From Gavia stellata (lineage: Eukaryota; Chordata; Aves; Gaviiformes; Gaviidae): DNA of 64,000 nt. Every line of letters begins with the position of its first letter. Positions within the stretch are counted from its first letter, which is position 1. The notes beneath the pieces were generated by a model. It was not told the DNA's origin. It was given only the letters and a program-made list of their open reading frames with translations, and did not search any database. A program made the translations under genes and the position numbers. Of this stretch, positions 1 to 9,982 are shown one piece after another. The stretch is taken from NCBI RefSeq assembly GCF_030936135.1, contig NC_082608.1, positions 5,801,035 to 5,865,034 on the forward strand, written 5' to 3'.

Positions 1-109
1 TTAATATTAATATATTATTGTAAAGTCTATGAGACTCATAAATGCAATTTTAGAATTCATATGAAATGCCATGTGCTGAACCTATTGCAACTTTTCCTCT
101 AGTCCTGTG

Positions 110-400
110 GCAGGTTGCAAACTACGCGAATTAATATGCATCATATTCTTTCCCCTTTATTTACTTAGAGAGGTTTGCCGAGCAACTTTATCAAGAGTAA
201 CATTATCAAGAGCTTTCCTGCAAGCTTCTTTATCATATTCACATCCGTGTCTGCTCGACACTTGTCACTGTCAATCAAATCGCAATAATACGCAGATGAT
301 TTGCTCATTTGGTTTAATAAAATCTCTCTGCTTATTTGCACTGCAGTCATTATGCCACATAATTGCTCTGCCGCTGAGGTGAAAGGCAGCCAGTTGCCTG
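110..400. promoter_or_regulatory. candidate conserved non-coding element
   Basis: This is a motif-dense AT-rich stretch with homeobox/PBX-MEIS-like TGTCAATCAAAT (about 269-280), POU-like ATATGCAT near 133 and several ATTA/TAAT cores (for example ATTATG and ATAATTGC). No open frame explains it. The call is inferred from composition and locus alone; no alignment was possible. Confidence 0.22.
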
Positions 401-2624
401 GGGGATAAGAAGAGACTATTGCTATATGAAGGATTTGTTTCTTTGCCTCTGTCTCTCCCTAGTCACTCATATCCCTAAAATTAATATTGTATTTGAATCC
501 AGTCCTGCTATTCTTATGCAGGCTAACATTGTTATTACTTATTATTTGGATGTGAAGTCATTTATTTTTAGTTTTGATGTCCAAGCTGTCAAGCTAAATT
601 TCCTTGTGTACTGCCACATACAATTTTTAACTGCCATTTAAACTCGATTCAAAATCCAAATTACGAAGAGAACATGTTCAAAGAAATGGGCTGACAGGAA
701 GTATAGCTATAGTTTTTATTTCCCAGGAAATCAAAGTATAGATCTTGTTATTGTTCTGTGGGGGAGATACGTGCAGTTTTCATACTTCATAATTTTTTTT
801 GTATTGGCTGGACACTGTGATTCAGAAACAGAAAAAAAGGGGGCTATTTATGCATATGAGCAGCCCTTAGGGTGTAAAACAAAGGCATTCACTTCCAGAA
901 ATGATACAGCACAGAACTAGCTCAACTTACTGTTGCAAATTCGTGAATGATTTGTACTCCATTTTCCAGTAGATTCTACTATGATGGATGGTGGATGTAA
1001 AAATGAGGAATTTATCCATGTAACACAAACCTTAGCTCCTTCACTGCACAGTTAATACAGCAGTCACTGCCATCTGATAATAATCACGATCCCGTATTTT
1101 GGGGGTGATTCCACATCAGTGGAATACTCATTAGAAGCCCAAAATACTTGTATTTGTAAATGTATTCCAAACAGCAAGTACTTAATGGTTTATTTTAAAG
1201 AAAATGAATAACCAGACTAAAATTGCCTGTGCGAGAATACGCCAATGTTCAGCTTCCCTCTTTTTATTCAAAGTCCTGCATTGAGCTTAACTGGGATTCT
1301 GTTGGTAGGTCAGAGGAAGGACTAGTATTTTAAGTCAGTTGAAGTTGAGGACATCTTTTCTATTCGTATAAACTCAATCTAATAGTATTCAGATATAGAA
1401 AGAGAGTAATTAGTTGTAATATTAACATGAGGATAGTTTCTTCAGCTGCCCAAATTCAGAAAGTCCACATTTGAACAGAAGAGCCCATTAAATCACAGAA
1501 GTCACCTCCAGCCTTTGTGGTAGGCCATTACATTTCATCCAGCCAGTGTGATATTGAACCCAGTAGCTACATAAAATAAATCTATACTCTGAGATTTTCA
1601 AACTCACTTTGAAGAAATCAAGAGATATAAAATAACTCCTTTCAGTAGTTAGCTGAAGTGGTTAATCACTCTCACTATTAAAATACTTACTGAATGTCTT
1701 GTTTGAAATTGGTTCTTGTTATGGCTTTCCACACTAGACTAAAAAGATATTTATCTCCCAGCATTTTCTCTCTGTTTTCTTTCATCTTGTAATTGAGTTC
1801 TTTCTCAGTAGTTTTTAGCAAAATTAACATATCCCTTAACATGGCATTTCACCAGCTTTTTATGTGTACATGGCTCTTTGCCTGTTTTTATCACAAGTAA
1901 TGACATCAGATATCTGAGCAGTGTTTGGTATAACATTAATCTTTATTTGGGGGGGCAGGGAGGCATAGCAGTTGTAATGGGCAGCTAATATTGAGCTTTT
2001 ATTTTCTAGGGAAAAATGTATTATGTCTGTTATCAACCCAGCACTGGGATCTCTCATAGGTTATGATATAAAACATTCTAAATCTGACAGCCTGTGCAAT
2101 GGAGTTCAACTGGACTGTATGCCGCAGTGTAGTATATATACCCAAACATGAAATGTGGGCTGTAGGTTTCAGAAGCACACTCTAGCTAGATGCCACAGTA
2201 TTACCTGCCTAGGCTGCTTCTACTTCATGAATGATCTTGGATACTCCTCTTCTACATTACACATAGCAATGTAGATTTATTCTAACTCTGAGCTCTTATT
2301 ATCCTTCCTGAATAACAAAATTTTCATCAAAGGAAATTGGTAAAGGCATAAAAATTTCCAAACACCCATAGATGGAGATCTAGTGAGGAGGAAAGGGAGA
2401 TGAGCGGTTTTTCTTTTAAGTTTGAGACTACTAAAGATCTTTTCACCAGTCTGCATGGCTGTTAGAGTTTACCTGGCATTTTTTCCTGTAGAACACAGTT
2501 CCTCATCCTGTCCTCTTCCATAATTTACCTTTGATTTCATACTGTGTTCTGACCCAAATAGTGGTTCACTGCAGACCACTGTCTGTTGCTACTGCTGCAC
2601 AGTAGCCTATATAGACAGTGCGTG

Positions 2625-2826
2625 AAACTGGAGGTCTTGTGAGGGTGATCAAGTAGTGGAGCAGGCTGCTCAGAAAGGTTGTGCTGTCTCTCCATCTTTG
2701 GAGATTCTCAAAACCCAGCTGGATGTGGTCCTGGGAATCTGCTCCAGCTGACCCTGCTCTGAGCAGGAGGGTTGGACCAGACAATCTCCAGAGGACCCCT
2801 CCCACCTCATCCTTTCTGTAATTCAA
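2625..2826 (+). repeat. CR1 LINE 3' end, truncated
   Basis: The order of words matches the CR1 3' end in sense orientation: GGAGCAGGCTGCTCAGA, then CTTTGGAGATTCTCAAAACC, CTGGATGTGGTCCTG, GGGTTGGACCAGACAATCTC and finally a TTCTGTAATTC-like tail. It is diverged from consensus, so an old insertion. The left limit is approximate; the piece is 5'-truncated as usual for CR1. Confidence 0.85.
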
Positions 2827-2969
2827 GGATGCAGAAGTGCCATATGACTTGTTAAAGTTCTTGATATAATGTTATTTATTGTCATAGTTCAGTAAGGAAT
2901 AATTTTATAGTGAGATCAAAATATTAATCTGCATTACCAGTTGTAAAGTACTTTATTTTGCCTGATTGC

Positions 2970-3077
2970 TTGGGGTTTGGGGGTTTTTTCTTTTGTTTTG
3001 TTTCTGGGTTTTGTGGGTTTTTTTGTTTTTTGTTGTGGGGTCTTTTGTTGGTTTTGTTTGTTTTTAGGGGGAGGTTC
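2970..3077. repeat. G/T-rich simple tract
   Basis: About 110 bases are almost only G and T on the + strand, with repeated TTTTGTTTG and GGGTTTT words and several runs of three to five G. It could form a G-quadruplex on the + strand. Similar tracts, in either orientation, recur at least eight more times in the window. Confidence 0.7.
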
Positions 3078-3819
3078 TTTTTAAAAAATATAGATCTACT
3101 TAGCTAATTTTAGGCCTGACCGATTCCATGCCATTTTAGTCAATAGGAGCAGATTCAAAATATTTTCTGCTAATTAAATGGGAGGTAGGTTTTAAACCAG
3201 ATTTCTAAAGAGGCCAGCCACAGCAAACTTCAACACCAAGCCCTAAAGAATGTTTTGAAACTAAATCTTTACTCCAGATTAATCACGAAAACACTCAGAG
3301 AGGAAGGAAGGAGAGTTTCATTTTCCTGTCCTTATGGTGGTTGTTGATCCTTTCTAATCTCTAATATTAAAAAGATTTTAATTCTAAATACTCTTATTTT
3401 GCCATGGTGGCTGATTTGGCTTTATGAAATGTAATGAGTGTTTGGAAGAAATGTTAACTATTGTACGCTTAATGGTTTTCTCACATGGAAGTACAGCTGT
3501 TGTGCTACTATTGTTTTAAAGTTGGCTCACTTTCTCCTTTTTGTATACAACCCATCGCATGTTCCTTTTTAAGAGCATGCTTATCCATCTTAGAATGGGA
3601 AGTAGCAACAGCCTTAAAAAGAAATCGTTGCCTATATTTTTTTGTAGCAATATCTTAGTTTCAGACAAATTTGTTTTAGAAGGTGATGGGATACTGAATA
3701 GTATATTACAGAAAATGAAAATAATATGAGTTTTTCTAAAAATACAGTGCTTGGCTTGGTGTGCAGCTGCCATAATGACTTAAATAAGGTATTGGTGTGT
3801 TTGGATTAGCACTCTGTGC

Positions 3820-3875
3820 ACTTGTATACACAGACTTGTGTATACACAGACTTGTGTATACACGTACACACAGAC
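3820..3875. repeat. tandem repeat of a 16-bp palindromic unit
   Basis: Units CTTGTGTATACACAGA are repeated about three times, the first shortened (CTTGTATACACAGA) and the third expanded with extra ACGTACAC. Each unit contains the palindrome GTGTATACAC or GTATAC. Confidence 0.75.
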
Positions 3876-4190
3876 TGAGGTTGTCATAAATTAAAGAAAA
3901 CAGGGAATTCCCCTCCAGCCCAAATACCCAAAGCACCCACCTGTGTTCAAAACTTTGGTGGGCAGGATTTTCAGAGGTAGTGAAAAGAAAAATTAATTTA
4001 TAATTACATAGTCTGTACTGAAATAACGAAAACTAATTCAATTGTCACAGTAGCTCTTTGCTTGGCTATTGACTAAGTTACATGACATTTTTCAGCAATA
4101 CGCTCTACTATAAATTGGAACCAATATATAAAATAACACAGAAAATACTGCATCAGGGAACATTCTATCCAGGATTTTCATAAGAGAGCG

Positions 4191-4231
4191 AAATCTAATA
4201 TTATACCCTGATATTAATTAATATTAGATTT
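4191..4231. repeat. perfect 13-bp inverted repeat
   Basis: Arms AAATCTAATATTA (4191-4203) and TAATATTAGATTT (4219-4231) are exact reverse complements around a 15-base loop. The stem is AT-rich. It may be a cruciform-prone site or the trace of a small DNA transposon; no coding sequence is associated. Confidence 0.7.
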
Positions 4232-5400
4232 ACTATCCGAAAGAAGGTGTTTAAAATTCTGCAAAATGAGACATGATTATCTTCGTATAGTCTCTTTCTC
4301 ATAATCTTCATTTTCCAAAGGCATTAAGGGACCTTATATTTGCAAAGTGGAAATTATTAAGGATAATTAAGATGAAAGTTTTATTTGATCGAGGAATTCT
4401 CATGATGTTTGGAAATACTCAGTTTAAATCTAATCTCAGTTCACACTCTTGCTTTTTAGAACAAAATGCTATGTAATAAAGGGAAACCACAAACAGACAA
4501 GCCATGTTTTGAAGCTGCTGAGACACTACTTGTGTCCCTTAAAAAAGAAGAAAAATTAAACTTCCCAGCATCTTGTGGTTCTGGTAACTGTCAAATGGAC
4601 AGAAGATAGGACTGAATGAAAAGAGAATCACAGCACCTTGAGGAAACAGAAAGAACCGAATGGAAGGTACAAACTTAAACTAACCAACGAAGAAAAGGTT
4701 GCAGGTGGCATAGAAAAGCTACCAAAATTCAGCTAAAAAATAAAACACTTGAAACAGATGTGGACAGAGGTGTTCTCTTGAAGGTTTTTTTGCCAACATA
4801 AGTTCTTATTCATAGATGAAGTATCTCAACTGAAATCTTGTTGAAGTTAACAGGAATTCTGTCAATACATTTAATTGGTCTGTAATGTCCCTAAAACATT
4901 AATTTGTGTCTAGTCAAACTGATTGTGAATAGTCAGAATTGGGAGGCAGGCGGAAGTTTCTGTATCTTGGTCATGATGCAGTAGAAGCTAACAATAACCT
5001 TATTTGCCTTTAAATCGCTTCCTGCTGAGCAGATATTTGATTTTCCTTCTACCAATGTTTGTTTTTCTGAGGCTCTTCAGCTCTAACTGAAGATAGCCAG
5101 ATTCTGAATCCAACTGCATTTCCAAGATAGTCAGTCATCTGAGTCAGTGTTCTTGCTTCTCTCTTGCTCATTGCAAGGGATCCATTTGCAGTGGAACCAA
5201 AACGTTACTCTATTTTCCCACACCACCCATCAGCTTAGCTTGGTTGGCTAAAAATTTGAGAATAAGTCTGAGACATAACCAGCTCTTAGATGCCTGCTTC
5301 CAGTGGAAGAATGACTGTACCACATCTACTTCTACCCCAAATGCCAGGATGCGCAGGCTGTGGGAAGATGCTAGGCTGTTAGTCTTTTATTTCTCTTTGT

Positions 5401-5440
5401 TTTCTTTTATTTCTCACCTTTTTCTTTTATTTCTCACCTT
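5401..5440. repeat. 20-bp unit tandemly duplicated
   Basis: Two exact copies of TTTCTTTTATTTCTCACCTT lie head to tail, with a shortened relative just upstream near 5383. The tract is pyrimidine-rich on the + strand. Confidence 0.8.
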
Positions 5441-8331
5441 TAGAAAGAGCTAAATGTAGTAATTGCTTTCTTTTTTACTGTCTATAGTATTTCTGTTTAG
5501 TTTAAGCCAGAAATATATATACAGAATATAGAATCCCAAAAAACCTGGGGGGCGAGAGGGGCATTCCTGAGTTTTCATTCCGTCCTTTATGTATGCAAAC
5601 ATAGCTCCTCTGTCCCGAGTTATAAACTCCGAGTAGGTAGCATTGGCTATAGTTTCTGTTTGGAGGGATGGAAGGAAAAGAAACAACCTTTCTCACAAAC
5701 TTTTCATTCGTTGGAATACTGCAGTCACCAACTTTACATGTTAGACTGCCTGACAGGGCAGCTAGTAATTGAGACTGGCTCACCGAGGGGCTGGATGAGC
5801 CCTAAGAAGGCAGGACATTAGGGCATGGATTGGAAGCATGGGATATAAGGTGCTGCCAAGTGGCATGCCATTTATTTAAGCACATGTCTTTCTGCATAGG
5901 GGTTTACTAGAAGACATGTTCATACCCTGCTTTTTCTTTCTGCCTTTGAAGCAAGGAGCTCAGTACTGTTTCATATGGTTGAGATGTGGGGTTTGGTTTT
6001 TTTAGCTGAAGAGACATAGAGGGTGTAAACTTTTCAACTCTCATATTTGAGCTGTGATGTTTAACTGGTCTGATGTGATACTCTTTCTCACATAGAGAGG
6101 ACATTCTGCATTATTTCTCGAAGTATCAGATCTTGCTAATTCTTACTAATGTGTTCTGGACTAGGGAGCCCTAAATCGTCTCTATTTGGAACTGTATTAG
6201 TTGAGCTAGGCAGACACGATCTTTGGTAGCTTTTCATAGCTGTTTCTTATTGAATGTGATAGCTTCCTTTGCATATTCACCCTCTCTTTCCAGTCTTTAC
6301 TCTTCATACTCAGTTCTTTGATCAGTCATACACTCAGTTTTTTAAATATGCAGCTTTTGAAAATTACCAACCACTTACTTACTGGCTTAATATGTCACTT
6401 TACCAGGAAAGTAATAAGAAGATGAAAGGAGGAAAGTGACTTTTTTGTAGAAATCTGGCTCAAGGTGTGAGTAGAGGAAAAAAAATAGTCCTACTTAATT
6501 TCAGAGATGATAAGACATAACAATGTAGGTATTTTTCAGTCAACAAATTAATTTTCAGATGGAAAATCACAGTTATGAATTGGTTTTGGTCTGCCTTTCA
6601 CTCATCATATCATACCATTACAGCAAAAACTGGAGTTCATAATGATATTGTGGAAACCACTGATCAAAGGTTGTTTACACAGACTGTGTTCACTGATTTG
6701 CCAAAGTTGTCTCATACAGACGCACATTAATGACTACTCTCTGCAAAACTGATTTTTCAAAAAGATTCTTTAATCTGATTACTCTGTAATCTTAGTTATT
6801 GTTGAGAGTGTGAGATTACATACATATTTGTTTGAAAGTATGTTTTACATGATTATGATTCAAAATGTTCCATGAAAGGAAGGTATTGCAAAAAAAAAAA
6901 AAAAACTTATTCATAAGGAAATAGTAATTACAGCTGTAAGTCTAATTAACACCTTCTGAAAAATTATCAAAGAATGGCTGTAAAAAAATCTAAAATGAGG
7001 AATTTTAATTCATCAGTAGACATACGTAGGTAAGAATTAAATATAGGCTCTTATCCTGAAAATGTCTATATATAAATAAGTTCTATAGATTTATAGTTTT
7101 TAGATTGATTTTACGTGTTAGCATTTACAAGGCAGAGGATTCATATGATTTTGATACCCACGGAACATATTTTCAAAATGTGTGACAAACAAATTGAGTG
7201 CCTCTCAACCACTTATCTTTTCTGGGATATTTTACCCTATAAGCAAGTATTCCCGTAAGTAGAAAAAGAGTGCAATTGGGATCTAAGATGACTTCAAAGG
7301 GATTTATTCTGACATTATAAGCCTCTAGTCAGATTCAGGTATCCAACTTTTTTTTTAAATTTATTGATAAAATACTCCTTCCTCTCCTCAAAATGGGGAA
7401 TTACTTCCAAAATCATACTGTGCAGAATCAAAATTCATCTTAGAACTGTGATTCTCGCCATTCAGGTAAGAGCTACTATGTAAGCCAATAAAAAAGGAAT
7501 AAAAAAAGTACTGTAAGTCAGTTTTAGAAGTTTTACGGTTCTGAATTCTGCACAGTTGGACTCACAATAACTAAGGCTTCTAGCTCATAAATTAAGGAAG
7601 CTGAAATACATTCAGATTTAAATGTTTAATGTAGGTTTTCCACAATGTGAGACATGGAAGAAAGGGTAGTCTGAAGGCTATGATGTGATCTTTAATTAGT
7701 CTTTGATGGCTTCAGCTGTTCAGGAACCATCAGTACAGCCAATCTCTCATGTTCTTAAATACATTGACAACCACGCAAATATAAAAGTGGCTGAATAGTA
7801 TATACATATGTTTTCTTTTTTATATGAAGTGAGTCTAGGTAGATAGGAGGCTTCCTATGGGGAATAAATAAATTTAATATTTCTGCCCCTCTGTTATAAT
7901 AGTGAGTTTGCTGCTGACTGAGCAGAGACCAACAGTAGATCCTGCGATTCTACCCTAAGAACTAAATAACAAATTTTGATGATGCAGTTAGCGCTGTTTC
8001 GTCTTATCTCTTCCTTAGGGAAAAAGAAATATGCAGTCAAAAGCATTTTTATGTTGGTGCATCTATAGCTATATCCATTTAGCAATTTCATTGTAATAAA
8101 AAACGTTAGGAAAAATAAGTACAACATCTTTAACTGACAGTACTATAAGAAAAAGTTTTCAGCTTATGCTTGGTTTTAAGAAACTAGAGAAATATGACGC
8201 TATTAAGTGTAAGCTAGAAGGAGGTTTTGTATTTGATTTGCTGTTTGTTTCCAATTTTGTTCCTAAAAACCCTGAACTTCTAATTAATCTTTACTAATTT
8301 TGATCTTTTCTTTCTTACTCTTTGTTAACAG

Positions 8332-8517
8332 GCTTGTCTTGGGCTAAGGTAAATCTGGGTGAAACTGAGAAAAATGGTACTTACTTTCAAATCCAAGTGG
8401 AGCAGTGTGCCAAAGCAGCTCAGGAGACCCATGCGCCAGCACGTGTTGTGGGAGCCACGGATCTGGACAGCATTTTCCGTCAAGCTATGAAGGCCTGTAT
8501 GGGAACTAGCATTTTGG
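8332..8517 (+). CDS. exon A of the unidentified gene
   Basis: This exon of 186 nt enters in phase 1 and leaves in phase 1. It encodes about 61 residues rich in Ala, Gln and charged residues, without low complexity. It is the longest coding-like stretch in the left 12 kb. Confidence 0.42.
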
Positions 8518-9982
8518 GTAATAAATTTTGGGGAGGCCTTCCCAAATTAAATATCTATCTGGCATTGCCTAGCAGGAAGGGCCAGAGACATTGAATAGCT
8601 CCAGCCTTACCAGAAAATATCCATTCCAAACAGTTTACCTAGTTGTTGTTTGTACTACTGTCCTTCAGAATGATGACAGAACTGTGACATGATGTATTCC
8701 TCCTTACGGACAACTTCTGTTGTTGTGGACTGTGAAATAACCTCCTTCCAGTCACTGATTCATAGACGTATTTAAAATGAAAACCACACATTTTAAAATA
8801 TTCTTGTATGTTTATCAACATGTTTTAGGGATCTGATAGTATCTCTCTCTTGGTTTACTGAAAGGAGGATATGTCCCGTTCTCAGCAACTCCATATTCAC
8901 CATTAGCAATTAAGCAAATAGAGACCAGCATGGAGAAATTTAAAGTAACCCCTGCATCAGAGACGACACCATTTTCACAAAGGTAAAAAAAATAAATCAA
9001 TCTAAATTGACTACTCGACTGCTTTTATTTTTACTTGCATTGTTCTATAAAGTGTTGCTAGTATGTTCTTCTAGTATACAAACTACAAAGGAATTGCACT
9101 TGAAAGTATGAAAAAGATGTTCAGAGGTTCAGGTTTTTAACCACGGTTGTAATTCTGCTTTTTAGCTTTGAAAAAGAGAAAATACCATCTTTCACCTTTG
9201 CATTTTTCAGGAGAAAAAGTCATGTTACTACTGGTAGTTATCAAGTAAGGTAACGTTTTGTGTAGTTACATGGGTTATTTTTCAAAATTCTTTTACTAGT
9301 CTCCCCGTAGAACTACTGGGGACTTCAGTGGGAGGTAGGCATACGTATTTGTTTGCGGCTGGGAGAGGATTCCTTTTTGCCGTCCAGCATCTGTCGCGTT
9401 CCGGGCAGTCCCGCCTCCGCGCCACTCCGCTGCCCGGGGACGGCACCGTGCCACCAGAGCAGCTGCACAGCGCCACCTAGCGGCGCCGAGCGCTCCCGCA
9501 GGCTAAACACTCCGTTGAACCTCTCTCCCCGCTCTTTCGTTCAGGTCACTTCTCCAACCTGCTGCCACCGCAGGGCCAAATCCTGCCCCGGGGTCCGTCA
9601 GCCAGAACTCTCCGGAGGCTTTGCACGCTGAACAATTAAACATAATACTGAACGTGCCTTAAACGATAGGGCGATCACCCTCTTCCTTCTTCCACAGAGA
9701 CGCAGGTAGGTGCTTGGCAATTTCAGGTTTTGGATTAGGAGTAGCTGTGGGTTTGGGGCATGAACATAAGTATTGTGGAAAATCTTGGCCAACACTTTTT
9801 TCCTATGCTAGCCTAAACACATTGTTTTAAGTGAAATTCCTTACTGTATTTCGACTTCTGGGTGAAACAGGTACAAAGCACCTAAAGGCAGGGAAAAAAC
9901 TATCTAAAGGTTATTTAGACTTGTATTAATCTTATAATACTTTCTACAGGTACCAAGCCATAGAGAAAGAAACCTTTCATAA
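8332..9982 (+). CDS. 3' exons of an unidentified spliced gene (partial)
   Basis: Three successive exons fit together in phase. Exon A 8332-8517 follows a pyrimidine-rich acceptor ending aacag and ends at G|GTAATA. Exon B 8865-8982 ends AG|GTAAAA. Exon C 9211-9244 is only 34 nt, sits after catttttcag and ends CAA|GTAAGG. The joined frame is open for about 112 codons, with segments such as SWAKVNLGETEKNGTYFQIQ, ATDLDSIFRQAMKACMG and SATPYSPLAIKQIETSMEKF. A possible last exon at 9950-9982 gives ten more residues and TAA; an alternative terminal exon starts at 9545. I see no membrane segment or catalytic motif and do not recognise the family. It does not match what I remember of RPGRIP1L, which lies upstream of AKTIP in human on the same relative strand. 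Earlier exons were not found in 1-8331. Agreement of phase over three exons is the main support; a pseudogene or fortuitous splicing is possible. Confidence 0.42.
8865..8982 (+). CDS. exon B of the unidentified gene
   Basis: The acceptor is ttactgaaag, with a weak pyrimidine tract, and the donor is AG|GTAAAA. The exon of 118 nt completes the Gly codon split by exon A and reads GGYVPFSATPYSPLAIKQ onward, rich in Ser/Thr-Pro. Confidence 0.42.
9211..9244 (+). CDS. 34-nt exon C of the unidentified gene
   Basis: A strong acceptor (catttttcag) and a strong donor (GTAAGG) flank a very small exon that keeps the frame open (RKSHVTTGSYQ). Exon B leaves two bases (AG), and the first G here completes an Arg codon. 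Confidence 0.4.
9350..9650. promoter_or_regulatory. small isolated GC-rich island
   Basis: About 300 bases are clearly GC- and CpG-rich inside AT-rich surroundings, about 3 kb upstream of the AKTIP island. It contains a near-perfect CTCF motif. An open frame runs through it on the + strand but looks like a by-product of GC content. An insulator or minor promoter is the more likely reading. Confidence 0.4.
9469..9483 (-). promoter_or_regulatory. CTCF motif
   Basis: The minus strand reads CCGCTAGGTGGCGCT, which fits the CTCF core consensus CCASYAGRKGGCRSY at 14 of 15 positions, the only difference being G for A at position 3 (tolerated in many sites). Confidence 0.55.

Larger units (their letters stand above)
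1..8331. other. intergenic or intronic stretch with no gene found
   Basis: No exon of a recognisable protein was found on either strand; the open frames here are short and look random. The stretch holds two AT-rich motif-dense segments (110-400, 830-900), a CR1 end (about 2625-2826), a G/T-rich tract (2970-3077), tandem repeats (3820-3875, 5401-5440), a perfect inverted repeat (4191-4231) and a poly-A run near 6890. It could be intron of the unidentified gene at 8.3-10 kb or true intergenic DNA. Confidence 0.6.

Noticed and set aside
107-641. Two + strand frames at the left edge
   Set aside because: Short, Leu/Cys/Ser-rich, without splice sites or family resemblance; the stretch looks regulatory instead.
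8332-9244. Assigning the unidentified exons to RPGRIP1L on synteny
   Set aside because: The peptide does not resemble the C2 or RPGR-interacting C-terminus that I remember for RPGRIP1L, so no symbol was given.
9353-9631. A 92-codon frame across the small GC island, with a possible terminal exon after the acceptor near 9544
   Set aside because: Pro/Ser/Arg-rich composition suggests chance. It is kept only as an alternative 3' end for the unidentified gene.
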